Positions 42,201 through 54,882 of a DNA stretch of 64,000 bases are shown piece by piece. The translations under genes were made by a program, and so were the position numbers. The first letter of the stretch is position 1. Each line of letters begins with the position of its first letter. The notes beneath the pieces were generated by a model. The model had not been told where the DNA came from. It saw nothing but the letters and a program-made list of their open reading frames with translations, and did not search any database. This DNA comes from Salvelinus alpinus (lineage: Eukaryota > Chordata > Actinopteri > Salmoniformes > Salmonidae): contig NC_092096.1 in the NCBI RefSeq assembly GCF_045679555.1, positions 24,741,817-24,805,816 of the forward strand. The letters run 5' to 3'.

Positions 42201-44056
42201 ATGAGTTCAGAATGTGACACTACTTATGAACGTGTTGTGTATGAGTTCAGAATGTATCACTACTTATGAACGTGTTGTGTATGAGTTCAGAATGTGACAC
42301 TACTTATGAACATGTTGTGTATGAGTTCAGAATGTGGCACTACTTATGAACGTGTTGTGTATGAGTTCAGAATGTGACACTACTTATGAACATGTTGTGT
42401 ATGAGTTCAGAATGTGACACTACTTATGAACGTGTTGTGTATGAGTTCAGAATGTGACACTACTTATGAACGTGTTGTGTATGAGTTCAGAATGTGACAC
42501 TACTTATGAACGTGTTGTGTATGAGTTCAGAATGTGGCACTACTTATGAACGTGTTGTGTATGAGTTCAGAATGTGACACTACTTATGAACGTGTTGTGT
42601 ATGAGTTCAGAATGTGGCACTACTTATGAACGTGTTGTGTATGAGTTCAGAATGTGACACTACTTATGAACGTGTTGTGTATGAGTTCAGAATGTATCAC
42701 TACTTATGAACGTGTTGTGTATGAGTTCAGAATGTGACACTACTTATGAACGTGTTGTGTATGAGTTCAGAATGTGACACTACTTATGAACGTGTTGTGT
42801 ATGAGTTCAGAATGTGACACTACTTATGAACGTGTTGTGTATGAGTTCAGAATGTGACACTACTTATGAACGTGTTGTGTATGAGTTCAGAATGTGACAC
42901 TACTTATGAACGTGTTGTGTATGAGTTCAGAATGTATCACTACTTATGAACGTGTTGTGTATGAGTTCAGAATGTGACACTACTTATGAACGTGTTGTGT
43001 ATGAGTTCAGAATGTATCACTACTTATGAACGTGTTGTGTATGAGTTCAGAATGTGACACTACTTATGAACGTGTTGTGTATGAGTTCAGAATGTGACAC
43101 TACTTATGAACATGTTGTGTATGAGTTCAGAATGTGACACTACTTATGAACGTGTTGTGTATGAGTTCAGAATGTGGCACTACTTATGAACGTGTTGTGT
43201 ATGAGTTCAGAATGTATCACTACTTATGAACGTGTTGTGTATGAGTTCAGAATGTATCACTACTTATGAACGTGTTGTGTATGAGTTCAGAATGTGACAC
43301 TACTTATGAACGTGTTGTGTATGAGTTCAGAATGTGACACTACTTATGAACGTGTTGTGTATGAGTTCAGAATGTGACACTACTTATGAACGTGTTGTGT
43401 ATGAGTTCAGAATGTGACACTACTTATGAACGTGTTGTGTATGAGTTCAGAATGTGACACTACTTATGAACGTGTTGTGTATGAGTTCAGAATGTATCAC
43501 TACTTATGAACGTGTTGTGTATGAGTTCAGAATGTGACACTACTTATGAACATGTTGTGTATGAGTTCAGAATGTATCACTACTTATGAACGTGTTGTGT
43601 ATGAGTTCAGAATGTGACACTACTTATGAACATGTTGTGTATGAGTTCACAATGTGACACTACTTATGAACGTGTTGTGTATGAGTTCAGAATGTGGCAC
43701 TACTTATGAACGTGTTGTGTATGAGTTCAGAATGTGACACTACTTATGAACGTGTTGTGTATGAGTTCAGAATGTGACACTACTTATGAACGTGTTGTGT
43801 ATGAGTTCAGAATGTGACACTACTTATGAACGTGTTGTGTATGAGTTCAGAATGTGACACTACTTATGAACGTGTTGTGTATGAGTTCAGAATGTGACAC
43901 TACTTATGAACGTGTTGTGTATGAGTTCAGAATGTGACACTACTTATGAACGTGTTGTGTATGAGTTCAGAATGTGACACTACTTCTGAACTTGGTGTGT
44001 ATGAGTTCAGAATGTGACATTTCTTCTGAACTTGGTGTGTATGAGTTCAGAATGTG
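39216..44056. repeat. 40-bp minisatellite, about 121 copies
   Basis: The unit is ACTTATGAACGTGTTGTG then TATGAGTTCAGAATGTGACACT. Two positions vary: CGTG/CATG (rarely TGTG) and GTGACAC/GTGGCAC/GTATCAC. Length is extremely uniform. Only the final two units (43980-44056, TTCTGAACTTGG) are diverged. No long frame survives. It is the largest array in the window. Confidence 0.99.
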
Positions 44057-44147
44057 GACTGAAGCTCTCAGGTTCCCATCACTTTAAGTGTTACCGTTAA
44101 TGGGATACTACAGATTCTGACAGTTGGTGTTTTGTTTGTGAGATGTA

Positions 44148-45609
44148 CAGTCGTGGACAAAAGTTTGAGAATGACACAAATATTAATTTTCACAAAGTCT
44201 GCTGCCTCAGTTTGTAAGATGGCAATTTGCATATACTCCAGAATGTTATGAAGAGTGATCAGATGAATTGCAATTAATTGCAAAGTCCCTCTTTGCCATG
44301 CAAATGAACTGAATCCCCCAAAAACATTTCCACTGCATTTCAGCCCTGCCACAAAAGGACCAGCTGACATCATGTCAGTGATTCTCTCGTTAACACAGGT
44401 GTGAGTGTTGACGAGGACAAGGCTGGAGATCACTCTGTCATGCTGATTGGGTTTGAATAACAGACTGGAAGCTTCAAAAGGAGGGTGGTGCTTGGAATCA
44501 TTGTTCTTCCTCTGTCAAACATGGTTACCTGCAAGGAAACACGTGCCGTCATCATTGCTTTGCACAAAAAGGGCTTCACAGGCAAGGATATTGCTGCCAG
44601 TAAGATTGCACCTAAATCAACCATTTATCGGATCATCAAGAACTTCAAGGAGAGCGGTTCAATTGTTGCGAAGACGGCTTCAGGGCGCTCAAGAAAGTCC
44701 AGCAAGCGCCAGGACCATCTCCTAAATTTGATTCAGCTGCGGGATCGGGGCGTGAGTGCATCTGCACGCACAGTGAGGCGAAGACTTTTGGAGGATGGCC
44801 TGGTGTCAAGAAGGGCAGCAAAGAAGTCACTTCTCTCCAGGAAAAACATCAGGGACAGACTGAAATTCTGCAAAAGGTACAGGGATTGGATTGCTGAGGA
44901 CTGGGGTAAAGTCATTTTCTCTGATGGATCCCCTTTCCGATTGTTTGGGGCATCCGGAAAAAAGCTTGTCCAGAGAAGACAAGGTGAGGCTACCATCAGT
45001 CCTGTGTCAGCCAAGGGAGTGGGCTCACTCACAATTTTGCCTAATAACACAGCCATGAATAAAGAATGGTACCAACACATCCTCCGAGAGCAACTTCTCC
45101 CAACCATCCAGGAACAGTTTGGTGATGAACAATGCCTTTTCCAGCATGATGGAGCACCTTGCCATAAGGCAAAAGTGATAACTAAGTGGCTCGGGGAACA
45201 AAACATTGATATTTTGCGTCCATGGCCCAGACCTTAATCCTATTGAGAACTTGTGGTCAATCCTCAAGAGGCGGGTGGACAAATAAAAACCCACAAATTC
45301 TGACAAACTCCAAGCATTGATTATGCAAGAATGGGCTGCCATCAGTCAGGATGTGGCCCAGAAGTTAATTGACAGCATGCCAGGGCGGATTGCAGAGGTC
45401 TTGAAAAAGAAGGGTCAACGCTGCAAATATTGACTCTTTGCATCAACTTCATGTAATTGTCAATAAAAGCCTTTGACACTTATGAAATGCTTGTAATTAT
45501 ACTTCAGTATTCCATAGTAACATCTGACAAAAATATCTAAGGACACTGAGGCAGCAGACTTCGTGAAAATTCATATTTGTGTCATTCTCAAAACTTTTGG
45601 CCACGACTG
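44148..45609 (+). mobile_element. Tc1-like DNA transposon, inactive copy
   Basis: Terminal inverted repeats of about 64-65 bp: CAGTCGTGGACAAAAGTTTG at the left (44148-44211) and the reverse complement CAGTCGTGGCCAAAAGTTTT at the right (45545-45609). They match almost throughout, ending at CTGCTGCCTCAGT. TA lies on both sides (44146-44147, 45610-45611). The 1,462-bp element contains one transposase reading unit (44521-45433). It sits 90 bp past the end of the 40-bp array. It is a common salmonid Tc1 family by recall. Confidence 0.95.
44521..45433 (+). pseudogene. Tc1-like transposase, broken
   Basis: I chose the Met at 44521 (MVTCKETRAV) over the Met at 44485 because it fits the family N-terminus. 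A paired-type helix-turn-helix DNA-binding region spans about residues 1-110 (AVIIALHKKGF ... TIYRIIKNFKESG; then RTVRRRLLEDGL). The catalytic segment follows: first Asp in FSDGSPF (residue 135), second Asp in QHDGAPCH (residue 210), and the Glu in NPIENLW (codon at 45245). The Asp-Asp spacing of 75 is shorter than the roughly 90 usual in Tc1 transposases, implying loss of about 16 residues near 44990-45015. The frame shifts just before the Glu motif; 94 bases separate the second Asp and Glu codons, so 8 or 11 are missing for a 34- or 35-residue spacing. A TAA at 45284 interrupts the tail, which otherwise reads to a stop at 45431-45433. The enzyme cannot be active. Confidence 0.92.
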
Positions 45610-45841
45610 TACATGTCCCTGCATGCAGTGTGCATGAAATTAGAAGTCTGGCAGTATCACTTTTAGGATAGACTAAGTACACCTTCTGAAAGACTACCAA
45701 CGCCCAGGGGCAGGTGTTTTACCGACAAGTTCACCTTACCCTTCAACGAGGCTGTTGCTAGGATGACCCCCTTTATGGGGTTTCAGGTGTCTCTGAACGG
45801 TACTTACACACCTGCCCTATGTCTGGAATCCCTTGTCAACA

Positions 45842-46163
<322 letters not shown>

Positions 46164-46380
46164 AACCACCCACACACACACTCATTTTGAGCTGAAGGCC
46201 CAAGGCCAGAGGATGTGTGTGTGTACGTGTGTGCGTGCATGTGTGGGTGCGTATTGACAAACCATATGCTTATAGTTGACACCACCCCCACAGTTTTGAT
46301 AACAGCAGATGCCCCAGACCTCTGTAGCACTGTTGTTTACCGTAGATTGGCAACAAAACACTCCAGAATAATAATAGTGT

Positions 46381-47052
<672 letters not shown>

Positions 47053-47580
47053 CCCTGTCTACATCCCTGTCTACATCCCTGTCTACATCCCTGTCTACAT
47101 GTCGACATCCCTGTCTACATCCCTGTCTACATCCCTGTCTACATCCCTGTCTACATGTCTACATCCCTGTCTACATCCCTGTCTACATGTCTACATCCCT
47201 GTCTACATCCCTGTCTACATGTCTAGATCCCTGTCTACATCCCTGTCTACATGTCTACATCCCTGTCTACATGTCTACATCCCTGTCTACATCCCTGTCT
47301 ACATCCCTGTCTACATCCCTGTCTACATCCCTGTCTACATCCCTGTCTACATGTCTACATCCCTGTCTACATCCCTGTCTACATCCCTGTCTACATGTCT
47401 ACATCCCTGTCTACATGTCTACATCCCTGTCTACATCCCTGTCTACATCCCTGTCTACATGTCTACATCCCTGTCTACATCCCTGTCTACATCCCTGTCT
47501 ACATGTCTACATCCCTGTCTACATCCCTGTCTACATCCCTGTCTACATCCCTGTCTACATCACTGTCTACATTTCTACAC
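47053..47580. repeat. 12-bp / 8-bp mixed minisatellite
   Basis: TACATCCCTGTC (12 bp) is interspersed with the shortened TACATGTC (8 bp). Runs of one to six 12-mers separate single 8-mers. Frames through it give Ser/Thr/Leu or Tyr/Ile/Pro/Val strings by repetition only. Confidence 0.96.
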
Positions 47581-48663
47581 AATCAGAGTAAGAGGAAGAA
47601 AAGAGCCTGTTGGGTCGTTGTCATTCCCTGTTGTTTTTCTTCATTATTCCTCACAGTCTGCTTCTTGACGTGTTACGTAACGTCCCGCTATCACTCGATT
47701 GGCCCGCGGGGCGTCAGCGTGAAATGATGGGAAAACAAAACTGTGAGGAGACAGGTTGAGCCAATTAAACGATGCAACAGGTAGGTCATTTCTTCACAAC
47801 GCTTTTTTCCTAATGAGCCCCAGTGATAAGTCATGTTTAATTTGATGCATTCTCTCTCTTCTTCTCTCTGTTATGCCAGCCAAGGGATATGCCTTTCGGT
47901 ATTGTTCTTGCCCGGGAGGGAAAATGTCACAGCAGTGGCGCTGGTGCTGGCGCTGCTTTGGAGCGGATCTGACACTCCGGTAATTACTTCGCCGTAGCGC
48001 CGTCGCCGGGAATGAGGGCATTTCACTGCAACAACAATAACATCTGTCAGAGAGCCAGGCAGTTCAGCTTCAAGTCCCTGTCCTCATTCTGTCTCAGACC
48101 AGGTCTGAAAATACACCCTCTTCTTCCCTGTGCAGTGCACTACTTGTGTCTCTGGTCAAAGGGAGTGCACTGTGCAGGGAATATGGGGTCACTTCAGATG
48201 CAGCCTCTCACTCTCTTTTAGGAGACATCCCGACACATCTCCTCATGCTTTACATGCCAGTCCCCAAAGAGGAGCTACGGATGCACAGAGTAGGCACAGG
48301 GAAAATAGAAACATCAATACTTCTATGGGCTTTTCATTCCTTATCATGTACAGAGCTAGAGGAGCAAGTAGACATGGCACATGGGGTGTGTGTGTGTGTG
48401 TGGGTCTATCATAGTAGTGTGTCCTTGTGTGCGCGTGTGCATGAACCCACAGTACAGTAAAGTCTGTGTGTGTGTGTGTGTAAATGCCTGCCTGCCTGCC
48501 TGCCTGCTTGTGTGTGCCTTTCCTCCCGCAGCAGAGGGAGGTCAAAGGCCACTGACAGAGTGGTTGGAACTGAACAGCCGCAGTGGGTGGTCCGGGGGAA
48601 GATGGCTGACCCACCTCAGGTGGTCCAACATCAAGAGGGCTGGAGAACGAAGACAATAATACA
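47581..48663. other. Unique stretch, partly G/C-rich
   Basis: 47690-48010 is CpG-containing and non-repetitive (CCCGCGGGGCGTCAGCG, GGCGCTGGTGCTGGCGCTGC), possibly regulatory. At 48125-48195, AGTGCACTACTTGTGTCTC and GGTCAAAGGGAGTGCACTGT resemble the MITE remnant at 50449. (GT)n patches lie at 48386-48402 and 48463-48481, and TGCC repeats at 48487-48506. A 75-codon minus-strand frame at 47794-48021 has no recognisable domain. Confidence 0.4.
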
Positions 48664-49198
48664 TGGAGCAGCTCCCTGGACTCTGTCTACTCTGGCTGTA
48701 CAGGAAATGGAGCAGCTCCCTGGACTCGGTCTACTCTGGCTGCACAGGAAATGGAGCAGCTCCCTGGACTCTGTCTACTCTGGCTGCACAGGAAATGGAG
48801 CAGCTCCCTGGACTCTGTCTACTCTGGCTGCACAGGAAATGGAGCAGCTCCCTGGACTCTGTCTACTCTGGCTGCACAGGTAATGGAGCAGCTCCCTGGA
48901 CTCTGTCTACTCTGGTTGCACAGGTAATGGAGCAGCTCCCTGGACTCTGTCTACTCTGGCTGCACAGGAAATGGAGCAGCTCCCTGGACTCTGTCTACTC
49001 TGGCTGTACAGGAAATGGAGCAGCTCCATGGACTCTGTCTACTCTGGCTGCACAGGTAATGGAGCAGCTCCCTGGACTCTGTCTACTCTGGCTGCACAGG
49101 AAATGGAGCAGCTCCCTGGACTCTGTCTACTCTGGCTGCACAGGAAATGGAGCAGCTCCCTGGACTCTGTCTACTCTGGCTGCACAGGTAATGGAGCA
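48664..49198. repeat. 44-bp minisatellite, about 12 copies
   Basis: The unit is GGAGCAGCTCCCTGGACTC then TGTCTACTCTGGCTGCACAGG plus AAAT or TAAT. GGAGC-A-GCTCC is a perfect inverted repeat in each unit. It is unrelated to the 44-bp array at 14.4 kb. Because 44 is not a multiple of three, frames cycle through all three phases and stay open by chance. Confidence 0.97.
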
Positions 49199-50009
49199 AG
49201 ACTGCAGAGTGGAGGACACAAATGGACATTCAAAAGTCAGTGACTTTGACAGCATGGGGTCGTGGTGGTGTGGCAGCAACACAGCCACCATAGTGTGTCT
49301 GTGGGAAGGGGATAGAGCTGCAAGTAATGACAGATTCCCAGCGGGGCTCTATATCCTCCTGCTGTTGTATGGAATCAGGTGGCTTCACTTCATAGAATGG
49401 GGGAGGGAGGGAAATGGGGGTAAATGGGGGTAAGTGTCGCCTGTACATTACTGGTACTGTTACATACGATTCAGACACTGTGGCTGATTACCTCATAATA
49501 GGAATGCCTAATCACTTCAATTATCAGTGTTATGTTATACTGCACTATGTTATAGCAAGAGATCAAATGCATTTTCTGTGTTTTAAAAGTCTATTTTTCC
49601 ATTGGAAAATAAAGGAAATGCTTCTTCACTTGTACAGTTCTTGTACAATCTTCTCAAAGAAGACTCAAAATGTATCTTCATTCTCTCTCACAGATTAACC
49701 AATGGGAAGCCAAAGAGACACCAATCCAATTCAATCCAAACCCATCTCCCTACAAGCACACAGTCCAGTGGTTACGGTACCCAGATGATGAGAATAATGT
49801 CTTCCTCTCATTTGCATTTGGTAATGAGTGCATGGTGATTAAAAAGTGAAATGAAGGCTAACTGCTCTGTTGCCAGATAGATAAACATGAATGGTGTAGA
49901 GAGTCGATGGAACAGGGAGACAAGAGGAAAGTGGGTTATCCCTAGACACAGCTCATCACTTCTTTCTATTCTTTAAACTGTGTATATGAATGGGGGGAAC
50001 AGACTGGGA

Positions 50010-50061
<52 letters not shown>

Positions 50062-50448
50062 TTGTACGTGTGGAAGCTTGTGCTTGTGTGTGTGCGTGCA
50101 TTAGCGTGTGTGTGAGAGGGAGTGCATGTGCGTCTGTGTGTGGGTGCATACCTGTGTGTGCATGTTATTGCCCCCAGAGAGAACACAGCACAAGGGATGC
50201 TCACCTCATTCTCCCATGTCACATCTACGTAGGTTATGGATGGTTGAATGGGTGAACAGAAATAACATCCGTCAGATTCTTGCCTTGAAGTAAAGTATTA
50301 TAATAACAACCCCCTCTGGACAATCACTTGTAGCCCAAAGATAGTTCATTACTCAGTGACGAAGACACATCTCAGTCTTTTCCACCACAGACATGGACGA
50401 AGTAACAATAGAACGAGGAAGTTTGCTGATGTCAGACCAGAGACCTCT
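49199..50448. other. Unique stretch with (GT)n
   Basis: (GT)n at 50013-50055 and GT/GC-rich sequence to about 50165. ATTTGCAT, a perfect octamer motif, lies at 49810-49817 in a conserved-looking A/T-rich patch. No gene is recognised. Confidence 0.45.
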
Positions 50449-50541
50449 TCTGTATCCCAAATGCCACTCTATACGCTATGAGTCCTGGTCAAAAGTAGTG
50501 CACTACATAGGGAATGGGTGCCAATTGGGATGCAGAACTTG
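50449..50541. mobile_element. Small MITE-like element with inverted ends
   Basis: CTGTATCCCAAATGCCAC at the left and (reverse complement) CTGCATCCCAATTGGCAC at the right. The interior TAGTGCACTACATAGGG is itself palindromic (GTGCAC). It is about 93 bp and resembles a frequent salmonid repeat from recall. The target duplication is not clear. Confidence 0.6.
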
Positions 50542-51229
<688 letters not shown>

Positions 51230-51254
51230 GCTAAAAGGAAATTATAAACTGGGT

Positions 51255-51893
51255 GGTTCAAGCCCTGAATGCTGATTGGCTGACAGCCGTGGTATATCAG
51301 ACCGTATACCACAGGTATGACAAAACATGTATTTTACTGTTCTAATTATGTTGGTAACCAGTTTCTAATAGCAATAAGGCACCTTGGGGGTTTGTGGTAT
51401 ATGGCCAATATACCACGGCTAAGGGCTGTATCCAGGCACTCCGCGTTGCGTCGTGCAGGGAACAGCCCTTAGCCATAGTATATTGACCATATGTCACGCC
51501 CTGACCGTAGAGAGCTTTTTATGTCTCTATTTTGGTTTGGTCAGGGTGTGATTTGGGTGGGCATTCTATGTTCATTTTCTAGGTTTTGTATTTCTTTGTG
51601 TTTGGCCGGGTGTGGTTCTCAATCAGAGGCAGCTGTCTATCGTTGTCTCTGATTGAGAACCATACTTACGTAGGTAGCTTTTTCCCACATGCTTTTTGTG
51701 GGTAGTTGTTTTGTGTTTCTGCACCTGATAGAACTGTTTGTTGTCGTTTTGCTCTTTGTTATTTTGTTCAAGTGTTTTTTTGAAAATAAATCATGAACAC
51801 TTACCACGCTGCACTTTGGTCCACTCCCTCTTCTTCAGATGACCGTTACACCATATTCCACACACCCTCATGCCTTATTGCTTAAACATACCT
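51255..51893. mobile_element. Fold-back element interrupted by a solo LTR
   Basis: The left arm contains AGCAATAAGGCACC ... TTTGTGGTATATGGCC, AATATACCACGGCTAAGGGC. The right arm, as reverse complement, has AGCAATAAGGCATG ... GTGTGTGGAATATGG and AATATACTATGGCTAAGGGC. The right arm is split at 51492 by the LTR. The tip of the hairpin carries CCGCGTTGCGTCGTGC. The left extension (51255-51366) contains GAATGCTGATTGGCTGACAG, echoed in a fragment at about 52113-52135. Confidence 0.8.
51492..51850 (+). mobile_element. Solo LTR, 359 bp, with 5-bp target duplication
   Basis: It starts TGTCACGCCCTGACCG and ends CCGTTACA. CCATA occurs just before (51487-51491) and just after (51851-51855). It shares the AATCAGAGGCAGCTGTC / ATCGTTGTCTCTGATTG block and the ACCACGCTGCAC.TTGGTCC end region with the LTR at 34949, so both belong to one superfamily but differ in length and interior. 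AATAAATC near 51785 may be the polyadenylation signal. Probably Ty3/gypsy-like. Confidence 0.92.
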
Positions 51894-52088
51894 TGGAGAA
51901 CAGTATGTGCCAATGTTATCCAATCCCGTTTTCATCACAAATGATATGTTGATATGTTGCTCACACTTTGGATGAATGACTTAGAATAAGTCAAATTCAT
52001 TCTTTCAAAGCCGAATTATATACTTATTTGACAGTCAGAGAGCATTCTTCCATACAAACACACACTAGATTCTGCATAAAACCTGAAA

Positions 52089-52145
52089 TTATACAACAAG
52101 AGGGTCTAATCCTGGATGCTGATTGGTTAAAACCGTGTTCCAGCC
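52089..52145. mobile_element. Fragment related to the fold-back element's left end
   Basis: GGATGCTGATTGGTTAAAAC and preceding GGGTCTAATCCT parallel GAATGCTGATTGGCTGACAG and TTCAAGCCCT at 51260-51290. Only about 50 bp are recognisable. Confidence 0.5.
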
Positions 52146-52162
52146 ACTGACGTCCAAATGCC

Positions 52163-52326
52163 TGTCTGAGCTGTAGGTCCAAACTACAAATGTCTGAGCT
52201 GTCGGTCCAAACTACAAATGTCTGAGCTGTCGGTCCAAACTACAAATGTCTGAGCTGTCGGGTCCAAACTACAAATGTCTGAGCTGTCGGTCCAAACTAC
52301 AAATGTCTGAGCTGTCAGTCCAAACT
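52163..52326. repeat. 28-bp minisatellite, about 6 copies
   Basis: The unit is GTCTGAGCTGTCGGTCC plus AAACTACAAAT. The first unit has GTAGG and one unit has an extra G. It is unrelated to the 28-bp array at 36.4 kb. Confidence 0.96.
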
Positions 52327-52599
52327 GATCTGCGGATCTCTGGTTGAAGCTAGCTCCTAGTGGCGTCCGTCCTGAAGGTAGTTCACCCTACGTTCAGGGT
52401 TGTAGGCTGTCATTTGTTATTTTGTGGTTCTTGCTCCAAGCGCCACTCCTCGCGCACCCCGATGCTCGGGATGCTGGTGGCTTCGCGGTAAAGTTGTTAT
52501 GATGATGAAATGATGTAACAATGTAAATGATTGCTCATAAGGTGACAGTGAGGTGACTGTAATCCTAGCTGTCTCAGTGGTGCTCAAGCCACCATATGT

Positions 52600-53035
52600 A
52601 ATCAAATCAGATTGTATTGGTCACATATATTTAGCAGATGTTATTGCGGAATGCTTGTGTTCCTAGCTCCTACAGTGCAGTAGTATCTAACAATTCACAA
52701 CAATAACACAGGCATCTAAAAGTAAAAGAATGGAATTAAGAAATATATCAATATTAAGATGAGCAATGTCGGAGTGGCATTGACTAAAATACAGCAGAAC
52801 AGAATATAGTATATACATATGAAATGAGTAAAGCAGGTACATATTATTACAATGACTATTGTTCCATTATTAAAGTGACCAGTGATCCCATGTCTATGTA
52901 TATAGGGCAGCAGCCTCTAAGGTGCAGGGTTGAGTAACCGGTTGGTAGCCAGCTAGTGATGGCTGTTTAACAGTCTGATGGCCTTGAGATAGAAGCTGTT
53001 CTAAAGTCATTGCAGACCTTAGAGAGCTATTTATA
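52600..53035 (-). mobile_element. 3' end of a second salmonid LINE family
   Basis: AATCAAATCAGATTGTATTG GTCACATA is the reverse complement of a tail I recall from an abundant salmonid LINE. Characteristic pieces follow (GCGGAATGCTTGTGTTCC, GTATATACATATGAAATGAG, GTTTAACAGTCTGATGGCC, TTGAGATAGAAGCTGTT). There is no intact ORF. The family identity needs a repeat-database check. Confidence 0.6.
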
Positions 53036-53706
53036 ACTCATCAAAGATGTCCAGATCAACTAGCCCATGTCGGCTAATGTGTTTTTAGCTAGGTTTTTTA
53101 GCCCATAGATTTTGTTATAATGTTTTAGTCACTCAAATATCACATGAATAAACATTAGACATGGCAAAATGAATAGAATTGCAAGAAAATGTGCTTTAAA
53201 ACTACTAAATGGTCTCTGCACCCCATGACAAAATACGTAGAATCGCAGGAAATAAGCTTTAAACGTTTTCTCTCCGCCAAAAAGAGCGGTGTAAACAGTT
53301 TGTCATGAACAATGCTTGTGCTCATAGAATAGAAGTGGAGTGCGCACGCAGGGGGGATGTGGAATGTTCCCCAATCCTGGAAGGGGGCCCTGAGTGTAGA
53401 AAGTTTGGGAGCCATATCATAGAGAATGAACAGCAAACTAAATTAAATGCAGCTTGTTTGCGGTCTTTCCAGCTTCAGTTTGAAGTGATTGTTAGCTGTG
53501 TAGTTCGCTAGCTAGAATGGGAGAAGAGCATGCATAGCGACCATTGTTGTTTGGCATAGGAACATGGCTGCCAATTAAACGAACGACCAGTCGGCTTGGC
53601 TGGCAACGATGCCAATAGAACGGACATCCAGTTGGCTTGGGTAGCAACCTTGGGACTAAATCCTTGTGAAAGGATAAGATGGTATGAATAAATTCATTAA
53701 AATATA
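53036..53706. other. A/T-rich unique stretch with a two-copy degenerate repeat
   Basis: Near 53575-53650, CAGTCGGCTTGGCTGGCAAC and CAGTTGGCTTGGGTAGCAAC form an imperfect tandem pair about 40 bp apart. No gene. Confidence 0.5.
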
Positions 53707-53823
53707 AAGTGATAATGGCCTCAAAGCCATGGTTTGGAGGATATATAAGCATGGTTTGCCGGTCAATAACAACCTACATGCCAATATATCCTCCAAACCA
53801 CGGCTTCTCTGGCATTATCACTT
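53707..53823. mobile_element. 117-bp near-palindrome (MITE or fold-back remnant)
   Basis: The left arm AAGTGATAATGGCC ... AAGCCATGGTTTGGAGGATA pairs with the right arm, whose reverse complement reads AAGTGATAATGCCA ... AAGCCGTGGTTTGGAGGATA. The arms are about 47 bp and the loop about 23 bp (53754-53776). Confidence 0.85.
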
Positions 53824-54712
53824 AATTAAAGAATTCCGGGAGTCAAAAAGAGCCAATAGGATGTCTTAATGAAAAGTGTGTTTCCATGCCAACGGTACCC
53901 TCCCCCGAGCCCCAGCTGATGAAGTTGACTGACAGTTACACAAAACCACCGTGTGGCTAGGCAATGTTACAGAGGATCTACTGTACCTACCGCATCTACC
54001 TCCTCTGCACAAACAAATCACTATCAGCAGTGCCAGTCAGATACACACATCCATGTACACGCATACGCACGCATTCAGGAACGCACACCCAGACACACAC
54101 AGACACACACACCTCCCCTCCGAGTACACGCTCATCAGTGCTACCATTCACTCGTAAATGTTTTTCGATGTGGTCACAGAGTGTGAAACGTGGTCCCTCT
54201 GTGCTGCCGTCTGGCTCCCCAATGGATGAAGCCTGCTTCTGGTTCTAAACACACACTTAGAGAGACGAAGGAGCCACAGAGGCCTGTCCCTGGAGGGAAT
54301 CTACCCCACACAGGGAGATCAGATTGAGTATCAACCCCCTCCGCTGCCTCGGCTCCAGGCAGAGACTGGGAGGAGAGGTGGGGGGAGTTCTTAGAGAAAT
54401 ACAAATTGGAACTGTCACTTTTCAACCAAACACTGGGGAGACCAGCTAACCATTAAACTCACACTCTGGGTTTCTTTATGGTTAGTTATTATGGATGATT
54501 TATTATGGATATGTAGCCTTGGGAATGGATAAAAAAATGTTTGAGGAAGAATGGAGTGCAATTTGGTGTTTCATTACAATTCATTATTATGGAAAAATGG
54601 AGGGAATATTCCAAGTAGTATGTGTAAGTAAAGGAGGATTTGAGGGAAATTGATGGGGGGAAAAAGTCCCGGCTGGGATAACATTTGGAATAAAAAGGAA
54701 AAGTTGTAAATG
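53824..54712. other. Unique stretch with CA-rich patch
   Basis: CACACA/CAGACACAC-rich sequence at 54040-54115. No gene recognised elsewhere. Confidence 0.5.
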
Positions 54713-54882
54713 CTGCAGGTAGCCTTGCGGTTAAGAGCGTTGGGCCAATAACCAACAGGTTGCTCGTTCGAATCCCTGATTCGACTAGTTGGAAAATCTG
54801 TCCTTGAGCAAGGCACTTAACCCTAATTGCTCCTCTAAGTCGCTCTGGATAAGAGGGTCTGCTAAATGACTAACATGTAAAT
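54713..54882 (+). mobile_element. tRNA-derived SINE, V-SINE-type 3' half
   Basis: The tRNA-like 5' part starts CTGCAGGTAGCCTTGCGGTT (A box region); the B box GTTCGAATC is at 54766-54774. The 3' half, CTTGAGCAAGGCACTTAACC, CTAATTGCTCC, GTCGCTCTGGATAAGAGGG, TCTGCTAAATGAC, matches the widely conserved fish V-SINE tail from recall. The copy is nearly complete. Confidence 0.82.

Noticed and set aside
39216..44056. p53 half-sites (GAACATGTTG) in the 40-bp array
   Set aside because: The last base breaks the RRRCWWGYYY pattern and most units have CGTG; the match is too weak to claim.
47794..48021. 75-codon minus-strand frame in G/C-rich DNA
   Set aside because: No domain, no recognisable homologue and no splice or promoter context; the region fits noncoding DNA better.
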